A stretch of 64,000 nucleotides of DNA from CAZIVO01 sp964542765. GTDB lineage: Bacteria; Planctomycetota; UBA1135; UBA2386. Within the stretch, counting starts at the first letter, position 1, and every line of letters starts with the position of its first letter. The notes below the pieces were generated by a model. That model searched no databases, was not told where the DNA came from, and was given only the letters and a program-made list of their open reading frames with translations. The position numbers and the translations under genes are program-made. Location of the stretch: the NCBI GenBank assembly GCA_964542765.1, contig CAZIVO010000005.1, positions 4,090 to 68,089 on the forward strand, in the 5' to 3' direction. This document shows, piece after piece, positions 26,171-34,727 of the stretch.

Positions 26171-27916
26171 GGCCTTGTCCGGTGCTGCCGCCTTGCGCGG
26201 AGTGGCGTATTCCTTGAATCGCTCACTGATCTTGGCCTGTTTTTCATCGCCGGGATGGAACAGGAAACGATGACGCAGAGTGAGTGATTCGCCCTTGGGA
26301 ATTTTCAAGTCTCCGGAGCCACGCGGCTTGCCCTCGAAGTCATGAATGCCGAAGGGGTTCGCCGCGAAGAGTCCGTAATGTCGCGCGTGCCACCATGTGG
26401 GATGGCGAAGGTTCTCGGGATGGTCGAGGATGGCGACACCGACGACAACGCCGTCGACCGGTCCGTGGTAATCGATCCAGCGAGAGCGCTTCCCCCAGGC
26501 CTTTCGGCCTTCGATTCCCTCGCTGGTGATGCATTCTCCTTGCGCGACCTTCCCGGTGAGGCGGAGTTGAGGATGGAGGCGGATGGCCATCGTGCCTTCC
26601 TTCGTGTCGCCGAGAAGGAGTTCGCTTTCCGAGGCGTGCAGCGTGATTTCGTGGTCGAGGACTGGTCCGCCCATTTCGAAGCGGATGCGATAGGTCCGCT
26701 CATCTCTGAGGATCACATCACCGGTCGTTGACTTCCACAGATTGCGGCAGCGGATCACGCCTTCCTCACCCGAGGTGATCTCATCGAATCCGTCGTGAAC
26801 GATCACCCCGTTACCTTTTTTCTCGGTCCAGAAGTCGATGCCGTTCACGGCGCCATGCGTGAACCACAATGACCGGTGATGGATGTGGTCCCTTGCTTCG
26901 GTCTCGTCTCCTTCTTCCATCGGCCACATGCGTGTTGCTCGTCGTTCGGCGGCGCCGATGACCGGGTAGAAGAAGGGCCTGGGCCCACCGCTGAATCTAT
27001 ATTCCGTGAAGAGCTGTCGCTGCTCTTGCGACTCTTCGCCGAATTCGATCCGCAGGCGATTCTTGAGCTTCGTGATCACTACCTTGCGCAGGGGCGCGAC
27101 ATCGGTGGTCGCTATCGGGGGACTCTTTGTTGCCTGCTTGGCCGGAGCCAGGGGCAGCTTCTCGCGGCTCAGTTCCAGCATCTGGCGGTAAGCTGTCGGT
27201 TTCCGCAGCTTGGCATGGACGCCGACCATGCCCTCGTTGTGTAGCACATGCAGGAAGTAACGACGGCCAAACACGTAGCTCGGCTCGGTGACGATTCCGC
27301 GGTAAGGCCCCTTCGCCATCCAGTCTTCGAGGCCGAACTCGCGTTCCGCGATCAACTCCTCGATGAACACGGCGTGTCCTTCCATCAGGAACTTGTAGCG
27401 TCGGATCTCGTCGAACTCCTCGGTCGCATCTAGCTTCGAAGGTAGGCCGAAGTGTTCCTCCTGCAGCGCGTGCACCATCTCGTGTGCGACCGTGAGTTTG
27501 TGTTGCATGACCGCGTTCTGCGCATGTCGCGTCGAGTCTTTATCGAGACCCTTGGTCAACGGCCCGACGACGAGTGGCGACAGGGCGATCTCTTTGCTTT
27601 TGGGGAGGTAGAGCCCGAATAGTTGGAGGCACATGGCCAACAACTTGCTGGAGTCCTCGATCCCGGTCTCTCGCTTGACGATTTTACGCCACTCTTTGTG
27701 TGTCGTCGCGCGCACCTTTGGCGACGCTGCGAACTTCAGACCGGAGTATTTCTCGACGAGTGGCTCCATCTCGGTGACGGCCTTCTGCAGGTGTGGCTCG
27801 CGCTTGTTCGGCGGCTTTGGCTCGGTGGACTGTGCCGACGCGAAGGTCGCTACCACGAACGATATGCAGAGCATCAGGATGGCGGAGGGGCGTATGGCGA
27901 CGTGACGCGATTGCAT
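26159..27916 (-). CDS. Secreted HExxH metallopeptidase-like / DUF6807 fusion
   Basis: 585 residues from the ATG at 27916, the first start that gives a signal peptide (SAILMLCISFVVATFASAQ). The N-terminal half (about residues 30-240) holds a zincin-type HEMVHALQEEHFG motif (HExxH) and a downstream LMEGHAVFIEEL; the pattern resembles DUF-type metallopeptidases. The C-terminal half (about 310-570) matches DUF6807, the family often mislabelled PmoA: RPFFYPVIG, RDHIHHRSLWFTHGAVNG and HPTWWHARHYGLFAANPFG are characteristic. Fusion of the two within one secreted protein is unusual. It lies head to head with a small membrane-protein gene region and tail to tail with crcB. Confidence 0.75.
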   Translation of the reverse strand: MQSRHVAIRPSAILMLCISFVVATFASAQSTEPKPPNKREPHLQKAVTEMEPLVEKYSGLKFAASPKVRATTHKEWRKIVKRETGIEDSSKLLAMCLQLFGLYLPKSKEIALSPLVVGPLTKGLDKDSTRHAQNAVMQHKLTVAHEMVHALQEEHFGLPSKLDATEEFDEIRRYKFLMEGHAVFIEELIAEREFGLEDWMAKGPYRGIVTEPSYVFGRRYFLHVLHNEGMVGVHAKLRKPTAYRQMLELSREKLPLAPAKQATKSPPIATTDVAPLRKVVITKLKNRLRIEFGEESQEQRQLFTEYRFSGGPRPFFYPVIGAAERRATRMWPMEEGDETEARDHIHHRSLWFTHGAVNGIDFWTEKKGNGVIVHDGFDEITSGEEGVIRCRNLWKSTTGDVILRDERTYRIRFEMGGPVLDHEITLHASESELLLGDTKEGTMAIRLHPQLRLTGKVAQGECITSEGIEGRKAWGKRSRWIDYHGPVDGVVVGVAILDHPENLRHPTWWHARHYGLFAANPFGIHDFEGKPRGSGDLKIPKGESLTLRHRFLFHPGDEKQAKISERFKEYATPRKAAAPDKADKR

Positions 27917-27977
27917 GGTTGGGGTGCTGAAGGTTCGGAGTGGTTCATGATGATAGTAGGTGGGCTGCATGGTGCTG

Positions 27978-28445
27978 TCAGTCGCAATCCCCGCCAGAGA
28001 AGTGGGGTTCTGTGGATCTCATCGCCTGGTTGATCGCCGCCACGAGCTCTTGAGGCTCATCGGTACCGATGCGGAATTGCTTTCCGTTGGTGTAGGTCAA
28101 CTCCACTGCGTCCAGACCCGAGACGTTCCACATCCAGCCATTGAACACGTATCGGATTCCGAACCCGTAGATCCACCTGTTGCGCACAGCCTGGCACATT
28201 ACGATCTCGTCGAGGGGTGTTGACTTGCGAATCAAACCCACACCGAAGCTCAGGCTAATGACCGCGTCATCGATCTGTACTGTCAATGAGTGGAAGAGGA
28301 GCATGATCAGGATGAACAGGACTGCCAAAGCGTAGACCTGCCAGATTCCCGCCATTCCCACAGCAACTAAAGCGACAACAGGGACCGATGTTGTCACTCG
28401 AACCACCGTACCTGGTTGGGTGTGGGAGTAGGTAACACGGCTCAT
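27978..28445 (-). CDS. Membrane protein with PH-like domain, hypothetical
   Basis: 155 residues. Two adjacent hydrophobic segments near the N-terminus (VVALVAVGMAGIWQVYALAVLFILIMLLFHSL) are followed by a beta-rich domain (VQIDDAVISLSFGVGLIRKSTPLDEI, YGFGIRYVFNGWMWNVSG, AVELTYTNGKQFRIGTDEPQELVAAINQAM). The pattern of strands ending in a Glu-rich helix is like bacterial PH-fold proteins. Function unknown. Located 62 bp upstream of the DUF6807 gene on the same strand. Confidence 0.7.
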   Translation of the reverse strand: MSRVTYSHTQPGTVVRVTTSVPVVALVAVGMAGIWQVYALAVLFILIMLLFHSLTVQIDDAVISLSFGVGLIRKSTPLDEIVMCQAVRNRWIYGFGIRYVFNGWMWNVSGLDAVELTYTNGKQFRIGTDEPQELVAAINQAMRSTEPHFSGGDCD

Positions 28446-28479
28446 CCCCCCATCCTACCCCCAGGTATTGGAAGTGAGG

Positions 28480-28692
28480 CTAACTTCGCTGGAGGATCAC
28501 CTCGTAGCCGCGGGTTAGGCTAGACCCGCCAGCAATCATATCTATCGCACCGATGGTGTTGACAATGTTCGCGGTTGCCTTCACATCCCAACCGTCTGCC
28601 ACCAGTGCTGCGATCTCCTTCCAAGCCGCCTCGGATTTAGGGCCATCTCCTCCCTGCTCAAGTTCCACCCAAACCTTCGTTACCTCTCGCAT
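28480..28692 (-). CDS. Small hypothetical protein
   Basis: 70 residues, started from ATG at 28692 with AGGAG eight bases upstream. Acidic, soluble composition (MREVTKVWVELEQGG, AAWKEIAALVADGWDVKATANI), consistent with a compact alpha/beta fold. The phrase ALVADGWDVKAT resembles the alpha-helical turn of DUF4177-like small proteins (YEVILQRS at the end as last strand). Not named. On the minus strand 34 bp upstream of the PH-like gene. Confidence 0.55.
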   Translation of the reverse strand: MREVTKVWVELEQGGDGPKSEAAWKEIAALVADGWDVKATANIVNTIGAIDMIAGGSSLTRGYEVILQRS

Positions 28693-28763
28693 GTTTTGAT
28701 CTCCTGCTCGCTGAGTAAGTGAGAGATCTTAGCAAAGGGTCGAGCAAGCGCTTTTGCGAGCAA

Positions 28764-28980
28764 TCTTCTTCGTGAGGGGATGGTGCCGCACAAGGTGCAC
28801 TACTCACAAGACTCTCGCGCACCGACACCTTGATGGACTACCACAACAAGCGGAACAATGGCGACGTTGAAGGGGGGTTCACGGACCCCATGGAAGGTGG
28901 TTTCCAGCACGACTCTCTTGAGATTCTGGACCGCAAGCTTGCTGGTTCTTAGGCTGGTGAGGCTCATGAAGCCCTCTCTC
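28764..28980 (+). repeat. Diverged repeat, copy A (upstream of MORN-like lipoprotein)
   Basis: This stretch aligns by eye to 32530-32720. A block of 13 identical bases (CTACTCACAAGAC, 28800-28812 here and 32573-32585 there) is followed by near-identical GACACCT-GATGGAC and a further 100-odd bases of about 60-70% similarity. Copy A runs into the start of the lipoprotein gene. It has stop codons in the forward frames that would be conserved, so it is a non-coding or decayed copy. Confidence 0.5.
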
Positions 28981-29754
28981 ACCGCCTTTCCTTTCCTCCT
29001 CCCGGCGCTGCTGACCAGTGTCTCTGTCGGCGGGTGCACATCCATCGAACGACCGGTCACATCGAAGATCGACGAAGGTCGCCAGTGGGCCTTGCGTGAG
29101 ATCGAGAACGCAGACGGGTCACGATCGATCGGGAAGATGCGGCCCAATGGCACGAAGGAGGGCTCGTGGCAGTCCTTCCATGTGAACGGCTGGCAAAAAA
29201 ACACGGCCGAATACGCCGGCGGAAAGAAGCACGGACTCTGGACCGCGTGGTACGCGAGTGGTTCGAAGAAAGAAGAAGGGGCCTACAAGAACGGCGAGAG
29301 AGAGGGTCTTTGGAACTACTGGGGCCCAAGCGGAGGGCCGGCGTTGAAGACCGGGGTGGAAGCGTTCTGGGCTATCGAGAAGTATGACGATGGGAGGAAG
29401 ATGGCCGAGGGCTTCAAGAATAGCCTCAAGCAAAAACTGGGGTCCTGGACCTACTGGGACGAGAAGGGTCTGAAGTGGAAGGAGGGCCAATTCCAGGGCG
29501 GTAAGGAAGAAGGGCTCTGGACCTACTGGTACGAGAAGGGGCAAAAGTGGAAGGAAGGCGAATACCAGGGCGGCAAGCAACAAGGCTTCTGGACGCGCTG
29601 GTACGAGAAGGGCCAGGAATGGTCGGAGGGCGCATACCACAATGGCAAGGAAGAAGGGCTCTGGACCTACTGGAACGAAGACGGCACCGTCAATTCCCTG
29701 GTCAGCGGCATCTACAAAGCTGGCAAGCGGATCGCACCCCTCCCCGACAAGTAA
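28966..29754 (+). CDS. MORN-like repeat lipoprotein (YwqK-type repeats)
   Basis: 262 residues from ATG at 28966, the start that gives a lipoprotein signal (AFPFLLPALLTSVSVGGC, Cys24). The mature protein is built of about nine repeats of roughly 23 residues with the core G-x-W-x-x-W/Y-x-x-x-G-x-K-x-x-E-G, e.g. GLWTYWYEKGQKWKEG and GFWTRWYEKGQEWSEG. These correspond to the YwqK/MORN_2 repeats, which form long beta-sheets on the cell surface or in peri-membrane proteins. Databases often label such proteins antitoxin YwqK; no toxin gene is adjacent here. The upstream 200 bp is a diverged copy of sequence near 32.5 kb. Confidence 0.8.
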   Translation: MKPSLTAFPFLLPALLTSVSVGGCTSIERPVTSKIDEGRQWALREIENADGSRSIGKMRPNGTKEGSWQSFHVNGWQKNTAEYAGGKKHGLWTAWYASGSKKEEGAYKNGEREGLWNYWGPSGGPALKTGVEAFWAIEKYDDGRKMAEGFKNSLKQKLGSWTYWDEKGLKWKEGQFQGGKEEGLWTYWYEKGQKWKEGEYQGGKQQGFWTRWYEKGQEWSEGAYHNGKEEGLWTYWNEDGTVNSLVSGIYKAGKRIAPLPDK

Positions 29755-30044
29755 GAGCAACTAGCTCAGACCAAGTCCTGCTGTCCAGGTGTGTGTGAAT
29801 ATGGTGGGAGAGCTTTGGTCCATCATGTCGGATTGCACTTCTTGGCAGGGCCAAAGTAATGATTCAGGGCCAGCCATAAATGCCTAGAAACAATCGGGTA
29901 AACGACGACTAGCTTCCTATGATCTGCGCCGCGAAGGGGGGCGATCGAAATCCTGGGCGCTGAAATCAATTCCCATGGTAATGCTCGGTCTCGGCCCTGT
30001 GATCGGAATGCTAATCGCAATGGCGGCAAGGGTTGGATAAGTCG
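29755..30044. other. Intergenic stretch with a diverged short repeat
   Basis: About 290 bp. The start (29763-29790, TAGCTCAGACCAAGTCCTGC...) resembles 34374-34401 (TAGCTCAGGCCAAGTTCTTC...) with five mismatches in 28. No open frame with protein-like composition and no RNA gene recognised. The desaturase promoter should lie in the last 100 bp. Confidence 0.35.
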
Positions 30045-30935
30045 ATGATCTCAAGAGAACCGATGAATCGTAAGCGTCTTCACTGGACCAACTTTCTGTT
30101 CGTGTCGGCCGCCCACTTGGTGGCCGTGTTTGCAATCGTCTATCTGGTGGTCTTCCACTTCTCGTGGTGGACGATCGGCTTCGGCGCGCTTTGGGGCATA
30201 TTCTGTGGGCTATCGATCACCGGCGGCTACCACCGCCTGTTCTCGCATTCGGCTTATGTTGCAAGCTGGCCGCTGCGCGTGTTCTACCTCGCATTCGGGG
30301 CGGCATCGGTGCAAAACTCGGCACTCGTCTGGGCTGCCGACCATCGCACGCACCATGCGCACACCGATCACGATCGCGATCCTTACAGTATCGAGCGGGG
30401 GTTCTGGTGGGCGCATATCGGCTGGGTCGTTTGCAAGTCCAACGAACATCCGAACCGCTCCCTCGTCCGCGACCTTGAAGCGGACCCTCTGGTGCGCTTC
30501 CAGCATCGATTTTACCTGCCGCTCGCGCTCCTGTTCAGTTCCGTCGCGCCGGCAGCGATCGGTACGGCATGGGGCGACCCGATCGGCGCGCTCCTGGTCG
30601 CGGGCTGGTTGCGGCTCGTAATACAGTGGCACGCGACATTCTCGGTGAACTCGTTCGCGCACCTGATCGGCAGTCAGCCATACGAGCGGACCGGCACGGC
30701 TCGTGACAGCTTGATCGTCGCGCTCCTGACCATGGGCGAGGGCTACCACAACTTTCACCACCGCTTTCAGATCGACTACCGCAACGGCGTTCGGTGGTAC
30801 CACTTCGATCCGACCAAGTGGTGGGTATGGGCTTCCTCTTGCCTCGGGCTCACGCGGAAGCTCAGGCGCGTACCCGCCGAGCGGATCGAAGCCGTACGCC
30901 GCGCGGTGAGACTCCAATCGTCGGCCCTGACCTGA
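30045..30935 (+). CDS. Fatty acid desaturase (acyl-CoA/acyl-lipid delta-9 type)
   Basis: About 296 residues, integral membrane. ATG at 30045 chosen; ATG at 30063 (MNRKRLHWTNFLF) is equally possible and TTG at 30033 extends the frame. All three diiron histidine boxes of the stearoyl-CoA desaturase class are intact: HRLFSH, HRTHHAHTD and EGYHNFHHRF. Hydrophobic pairs flank them (FVSAAHLVAVFAIVYLVVF and FGALWGIFCGLSITGGYH before box one). It introduces a cis double bond into saturated acyl chains with O2 and reductant, tuning membrane fluidity. It is convergent with the kelch gene and has no partner reductase nearby. Confidence 0.9.
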   Translation: MISREPMNRKRLHWTNFLFVSAAHLVAVFAIVYLVVFHFSWWTIGFGALWGIFCGLSITGGYHRLFSHSAYVASWPLRVFYLAFGAASVQNSALVWAADHRTHHAHTDHDRDPYSIERGFWWAHIGWVVCKSNEHPNRSLVRDLEADPLVRFQHRFYLPLALLFSSVAPAAIGTAWGDPIGALLVAGWLRLVIQWHATFSVNSFAHLIGSQPYERTGTARDSLIVALLTMGEGYHNFHHRFQIDYRNGVRWYHFDPTKWWVWASSCLGLTRKLRRVPAERIEAVRRAVRLQSSALT

Positions 30936-31064
30936 GGCCCATATCACCACCCGCACCTGGACAGCAGAACTTGATCCGGTCTTGGTGGAGGTGGGGAGTA
31001 ATTCTTGGGCAGAGGTTCGAGCTTTCTGCAGCTTTGTAGATGTCGCTGAGAATGGGCCCGATGG

Positions 31065-32432
31065 CTAGAAGCCGATGGTTGCCTTGCCTGCGTTGGAGAG
31101 GGCCACGCCCAGCGGGTTGGCCTTGAGGTCGAGGGCCAGACCCTGGAGGTAGAGGTTCTTGCCGAGAAGCCAGCGATTCTTGCCGGGGATCGCGAGGTCG
31201 AAGCGCGCGGAGCCTGCGTTGTTCTTCAGTGGCAGGGTCACATCTGCACCCACCAAGAGCTTGCATCCCGGTAGCCCTAGAATTCCGAGGTTCAGCGGTA
31301 GCTTGATTGCTCCCCACTGCTGGTTCGACATGCCAACGGCGATGAAGGGGCCTGCGGCAGGAGCTGTTTGCAATCGCGAAAGCGTAGTCGTGAAGGTCTT
31401 GCCGTAGACCGGTTGCGTCATCGCTGTGAGTTGAGGAATGCCCGCGCTGCCCTTGCAGCCGGTGCCGAAGGTGGTGAATGTTGCTGGCGAGGGGATGGCG
31501 TACTCCCACATATCTGCCGAGGGGCCCGGACTCCACCCACCAAACATCACGGTGCGGCGACGAGCAAGGTCGTAGGCCATCGCATGTTGCTGGCGACCGG
31601 ATGGCGAAGTAGCAGGTTTGATCTGCGCCCAGCTCTTACCGTTCCACTCCCAGGTGTCTGCCAGGTTTCTTCTGCCGTATCCACCGAACATCACGGTGCG
31701 ACCACGTGCCAGATCGTAGACCATGGCGTGATCGGATCGACCGGGTGGGAATGTGACGGGGGAGTTCTGCGCCCAGCTCTTGCCGTCCCATTCCCATGTG
31801 TCTGAGAAGTAGCCGTTGCCTCGAGCGTATCCGCCGAACAAGACAGTGCGGCGACGTGAGGAGTCGTAGGCCATCGTGTGGCTCGTTCGCGCAGGTGGCG
31901 GTGTAGCCGGTTTGATCTGCGTCCAGTTCTTACCGTTCCACTCCCAGGTGTCCGAGAAGTAGCTGCCGTTCCATCCACCGAACATCACGGTGTGTCTGCG
32001 GACAGAGTCGTAGGCCATTGCATGATTGAGTCGGGCAGATGGCGAAGTGGCCGGTCTGATCTGCGTCCAGTTCTTACCATCCCATTCCCAGGTGTCATTC
32101 ATCGGACTGCTGCCGTTCCATCCACCGAACATCACGGCGCGCCGGCGTGCAGGGTCGTAGGCCATTGCATGTTGGTGTCTGCCGGGTGGCGATGTGGCAG
32201 GTTTGATCCGCGCCCATCTCATACCGTCCCACTCCCAGGTGTCTGCCAAGTTGTTGCCGTTCCCTCCACCGAACATCACGGTGCGCTGACGGGCAGAGTC
32301 GTAGACCATCGCGTGACCTCCTCGGATAGGGGGCGAGGTTGCCGGTGGGAGCTTGATCTGCGTCCAGTTCATCTGAGCAGAACACGCCAGCGCGAGACCT
32401 AGACAAGCGATTGAGGTGGGGATGGGATGCAT
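31065..32432 (-). CDS. Secreted kelch-repeat protein with shared C-terminal domain
   Basis: 455 residues from the ATG at 32432, giving a signal peptide (SIACLGLALACSAQ). Residues about 20-320 form six kelch repeats of about 50 residues with the signature H-x-M-x-Y-D-x-x-R-x-x-x-V/A-M-F-G-G...TWEWDG-x-x-W, e.g. RTVMFGGGNGNNLADTWEWDG. The C-terminal ~125 residues (from TFGTGCKGSAG to the end) form a separate domain with two cysteines, and a closing block GKNLYLQGLALDLKANPLG then LSNAGKATIGF. The same domain ends two other proteins in this window. Predicted to be a cell-surface or outer-layer protein. Convergent with the desaturase. Confidence 0.82.
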   Translation of the reverse strand: MHPIPTSIACLGLALACSAQMNWTQIKLPPATSPPIRGGHAMVYDSARQRTVMFGGGNGNNLADTWEWDGMRWARIKPATSPPGRHQHAMAYDPARRRAVMFGGWNGSSPMNDTWEWDGKNWTQIRPATSPSARLNHAMAYDSVRRHTVMFGGWNGSYFSDTWEWNGKNWTQIKPATPPPARTSHTMAYDSSRRRTVLFGGYARGNGYFSDTWEWDGKSWAQNSPVTFPPGRSDHAMVYDLARGRTVMFGGYGRRNLADTWEWNGKSWAQIKPATSPSGRQQHAMAYDLARRRTVMFGGWSPGPSADMWEYAIPSPATFTTFGTGCKGSAGIPQLTAMTQPVYGKTFTTTLSRLQTAPAAGPFIAVGMSNQQWGAIKLPLNLGILGLPGCKLLVGADVTLPLKNNAGSARFDLAIPGKNRWLLGKNLYLQGLALDLKANPLGVALSNAGKATIGF

Positions 32433-32529
32433 GGCTGGTATCCAGAAGTGTGCGCCGCGCATGCTACTCCACCTCGGACAAGCCAGGAATCCCCGCAGAC
32501 CTGCTGTGTGAGTGAGGGGGGAGTTGTTG

Positions 32530-32745
32530 CAATCGACTGCTTCGTGAAGGGATGAGGCCTCGTGAGGCGCAACTACTCACAAGACGCCAGTTCATCGACA
32601 CCTCGATGGACCATTACAGCAAGTTGAACATTGTGATGTTGAAGCCGAGTTCAGGAGCGTCACGGGAGACAGCTTCCAGCATGACTCCCTTCAAATTCGG
32701 GGCGGTGAGATTGCTGCGAATGAGGGGATGCAAGCCTGACGAAGA
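32530..32745 (+). repeat. Diverged repeat, copy B
   Basis: Counterpart of copy A at 28764-28980 (13 identical bases CTACTCACAAGAC at 32573-32585). It lies between the kelch gene and the ACT-domain gene and corresponds to the upstream flank of the MORN-like lipoprotein gene. A short frame that follows it (ATGAGG at about 32717) dies after about 19 codons, so no lipoprotein gene survives here. Confidence 0.5.
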
Positions 32746-32865
32746 AAAGAGTATGCTCGATGTCCGCAAGTGATTGCCCGAAAGCTTGGCTCCGGGCTTC
32801 GATACGTGGTCGTTGTGACTCTGTTCCCTCTTCCCCTCCTACGGCTGAGTTGATCTCGGCGGCGC

Positions 32866-33303
32866 ATGGTTCCCATCCACGAAAACCTCAAGTCTGCCCT
32901 GTCGCAGATGAGTTGGCGGATCGAGCCCGGCACCTTTGCGCTGCTCGGCTTCGAGACGCCACCAACTGCCGCAGATCTTGAATTGCTGAGCGTTCCCCCC
33001 GCCCAGATCGTGACGGAAGCGGAGCAAACGACCCTGCTGATTCCGTCGGATCGAGTCGAAGAGGCGCTGCGACGCCACCCCGAAGCGGAGGTCGAGCGTG
33101 ACCTGATCTGGGTACGCTTCGACGCGCCCATGAGCTGGGACGTCGTAGGGTTTTTGGCCCTGGTCACCAGGCACCTCGCAGCAGCGGGCATCCCTATCGG
33201 AGCGGTTTGCGGTTTTCGTCGCGACCATTTGTTTTTGGCGCAGCGTCACCAAGAACGCGCATGCGCCGTGCTCGCCGAGGTCCTGTCATCCGATCCCGAG
33301 TGA
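32866..33303 (+). CDS. ACT-domain protein (CASTOR-like)
   Basis: 145 residues with tandem ACT-like modules. The C-terminal one is recognisable: MSWDVVGFLALVTRHLAAAGIPIGAVCGFRRDHLFLAQRHQERACAVL has the beta-alpha-beta-beta-alpha-beta order and the GIPI turn of the ACT_7/CASTOR family, which binds amino acids. The first half (LLGFETPPTAADLELLSVPPAQIVTEAEQTTLLIPSD) is the paired strand region. Cytoplasmic. Likely an amino-acid sensor, but no regulated gene is evident next to it. Confidence 0.75.
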   Translation: MVPIHENLKSALSQMSWRIEPGTFALLGFETPPTAADLELLSVPPAQIVTEAEQTTLLIPSDRVEEALRRHPEAEVERDLIWVRFDAPMSWDVVGFLALVTRHLAAAGIPIGAVCGFRRDHLFLAQRHQERACAVLAEVLSSDPE

Positions 33304-33348
33304 CTCCGGTCCTGTTTTCCGCACAAGCCAGGAGTCCTCGCGGTCCCG

Positions 33349-34335
33349 TTATTTGCCGAAGGTAATGGCTGTTCCCCCACTCGAGGTGAGGCCCAAACGG
33401 TTGCTGCCGAGATCGATATTGACACCCTGGCTATAGATCGTCTTGCCAACGAAATAGGGGTTGTTCGGCACCACAAAGTTCAAGATTGCGGACACACCCT
33501 TGGGGCCGAAAGGGACACCCTTCGAGAAGATTGGGTCGAGATAGAGAGAGCATCCCGTCATGCCGATGGTGCTCAGGTTCAGGTTTTTTTGCGTTGCTCC
33601 TAACATGATCGAGCCACCCGAATTCGCTCGGCCACCGGCCATGTTGAGGCCGAATCTCTTGCCAAGATTGGGAGCTCCGCTTCCAGCGATGCTCAGAGGT
33701 CCGCTACCGCAACCCTTGCCATAGTTGCCGAAGAGGCCATCGCACACTCTCATCTTCAAGGCCGATAGCGAACCCATTGTTCCGTTCGCAGGCGGGATGC
33801 CCCACCAGTTGATGGCATAGATCGAGCGGCGCCCTCCGTGACGACAAGAAGCGTTCCCGAGGCTGGAATGGTTGCCCATCACCAGAATCTCGACCAGAAG
33901 ATCGCCCTTGGCGGGATCATAGTTGAAGGAACCGGTGAGTCCGATCTTGCTCCATACACCGGCTGTCTGGGCCCAGGTATGCCCCTTCTTGTTCAGCACC
34001 GTGACGGGACTGTTTCCGAGGTTGGCCGCAAAGTTGAGCGTCAGGGCTCCCTTGTGGTGCGCCATCTTGATGACGAGGCTAGTCGAAGAGTGAGTGCCGG
34101 TGCCACATGGCGCAAAGGACAGGCTCGTGATGGTTCGCTTGCTATGGCCGAGCTCTTGAGCCGTCATCTTGGTCTGATAGTACACGTTCCGCCAGGTCGA
34201 ACTGCTCCTGGTGGTTCCCCAAGGGATCACACCACAGACGCCGGAATTGGGGAAGTTGCCCCACGTGTAGTGGCAGTTGTTCTGAGCGCCGAGATGAGCT
34301 GTCGCGGCGAGGACAAGAAGAGGAAGGTATCGCAT
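33349..34335 (-). CDS. Secreted protein with shared C-terminal domain
   Basis: 328 residues from the ATG at 34335, which gives a signal peptide (RYLPLLVLAATAHLGAQ). N-terminal part (residues about 20-200): NNCHYTWGNFPNSGVCGVIPWG then a beta-rich region (RTITSLSFAPCGTGTHSSTSLVIKMAHHKG), with several cysteines. It has no recognised family. The last ~125 residues (from YGKGCGSG to ITFGK) repeat the kelch protein's tail: one G-G-C start, a mid-domain TGCSLYLDP and a closing GKTIYSQGVNIDLGSNRLGL. Function unknown; probably exported and surface retained. Confidence 0.75.
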   Translation of the reverse strand: MRYLPLLVLAATAHLGAQNNCHYTWGNFPNSGVCGVIPWGTTRSSSTWRNVYYQTKMTAQELGHSKRTITSLSFAPCGTGTHSSTSLVIKMAHHKGALTLNFAANLGNSPVTVLNKKGHTWAQTAGVWSKIGLTGSFNYDPAKGDLLVEILVMGNHSSLGNASCRHGGRRSIYAINWWGIPPANGTMGSLSALKMRVCDGLFGNYGKGCGSGPLSIAGSGAPNLGKRFGLNMAGGRANSGGSIMLGATQKNLNLSTIGMTGCSLYLDPIFSKGVPFGPKGVSAILNFVVPNNPYFVGKTIYSQGVNIDLGSNRLGLTSSGGTAITFGK

Positions 34336-34727
34336 GAGATGTTTCCTTACAGCGGTCTGGTCGGGATCTGACTGTAGCTCAGGCCAAGTTCTTCTGTCTA
34401 GGGTATGGAGCGGGGTATGGGTCGGTAAAGCTCTGCTCTTGCTTGTTGAAGGGCTTTGCGAGCAAAGAGAGAGCCGAAGGAGGATTCCCGGAGCCATACT
34501 GACTGCGCTCGGTGTCGTGTTCCGGGTGAAGCTGATTCGCTGGCCGGAGTAACTCGTAGCAGTGGGGTCTCATCTCCGTCGACTCGCCCCCTCTGGCGAC
34601 TTGGTTGATGTCGCAGCAAATCTTGACGGCCACATCCGGGCTATTTGTCAGGTGCCAGGCCTGGACAGTGGGCGCGAGTCTGTGTTGGCTGCGCTCGCGG
34701 GTGCGATCCTGCTATGCTGGCGTCGCC

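Noticed and set aside
26159..27916. Methane monooxygenase subunit PmoA
   Set aside because: The DUF6807 family is often mislabelled PmoA. The sequence is a soluble secreted protein with no methane monooxygenase membrane helices or metal site.
28966..29754. A YwqK antitoxin assignment for the MORN-like repeat protein
   Set aside because: The repeats match the YwqK family, but no toxin gene is adjacent and the protein has a lipobox; the database name describes the repeat, not function.
29755..30044. A mobile-element end at the short diverged repeat shared with 34374-34401
   Set aside because: The repeat is only about 28 bases with five mismatches, lacks inverted ends and target duplications, and has no transposase.
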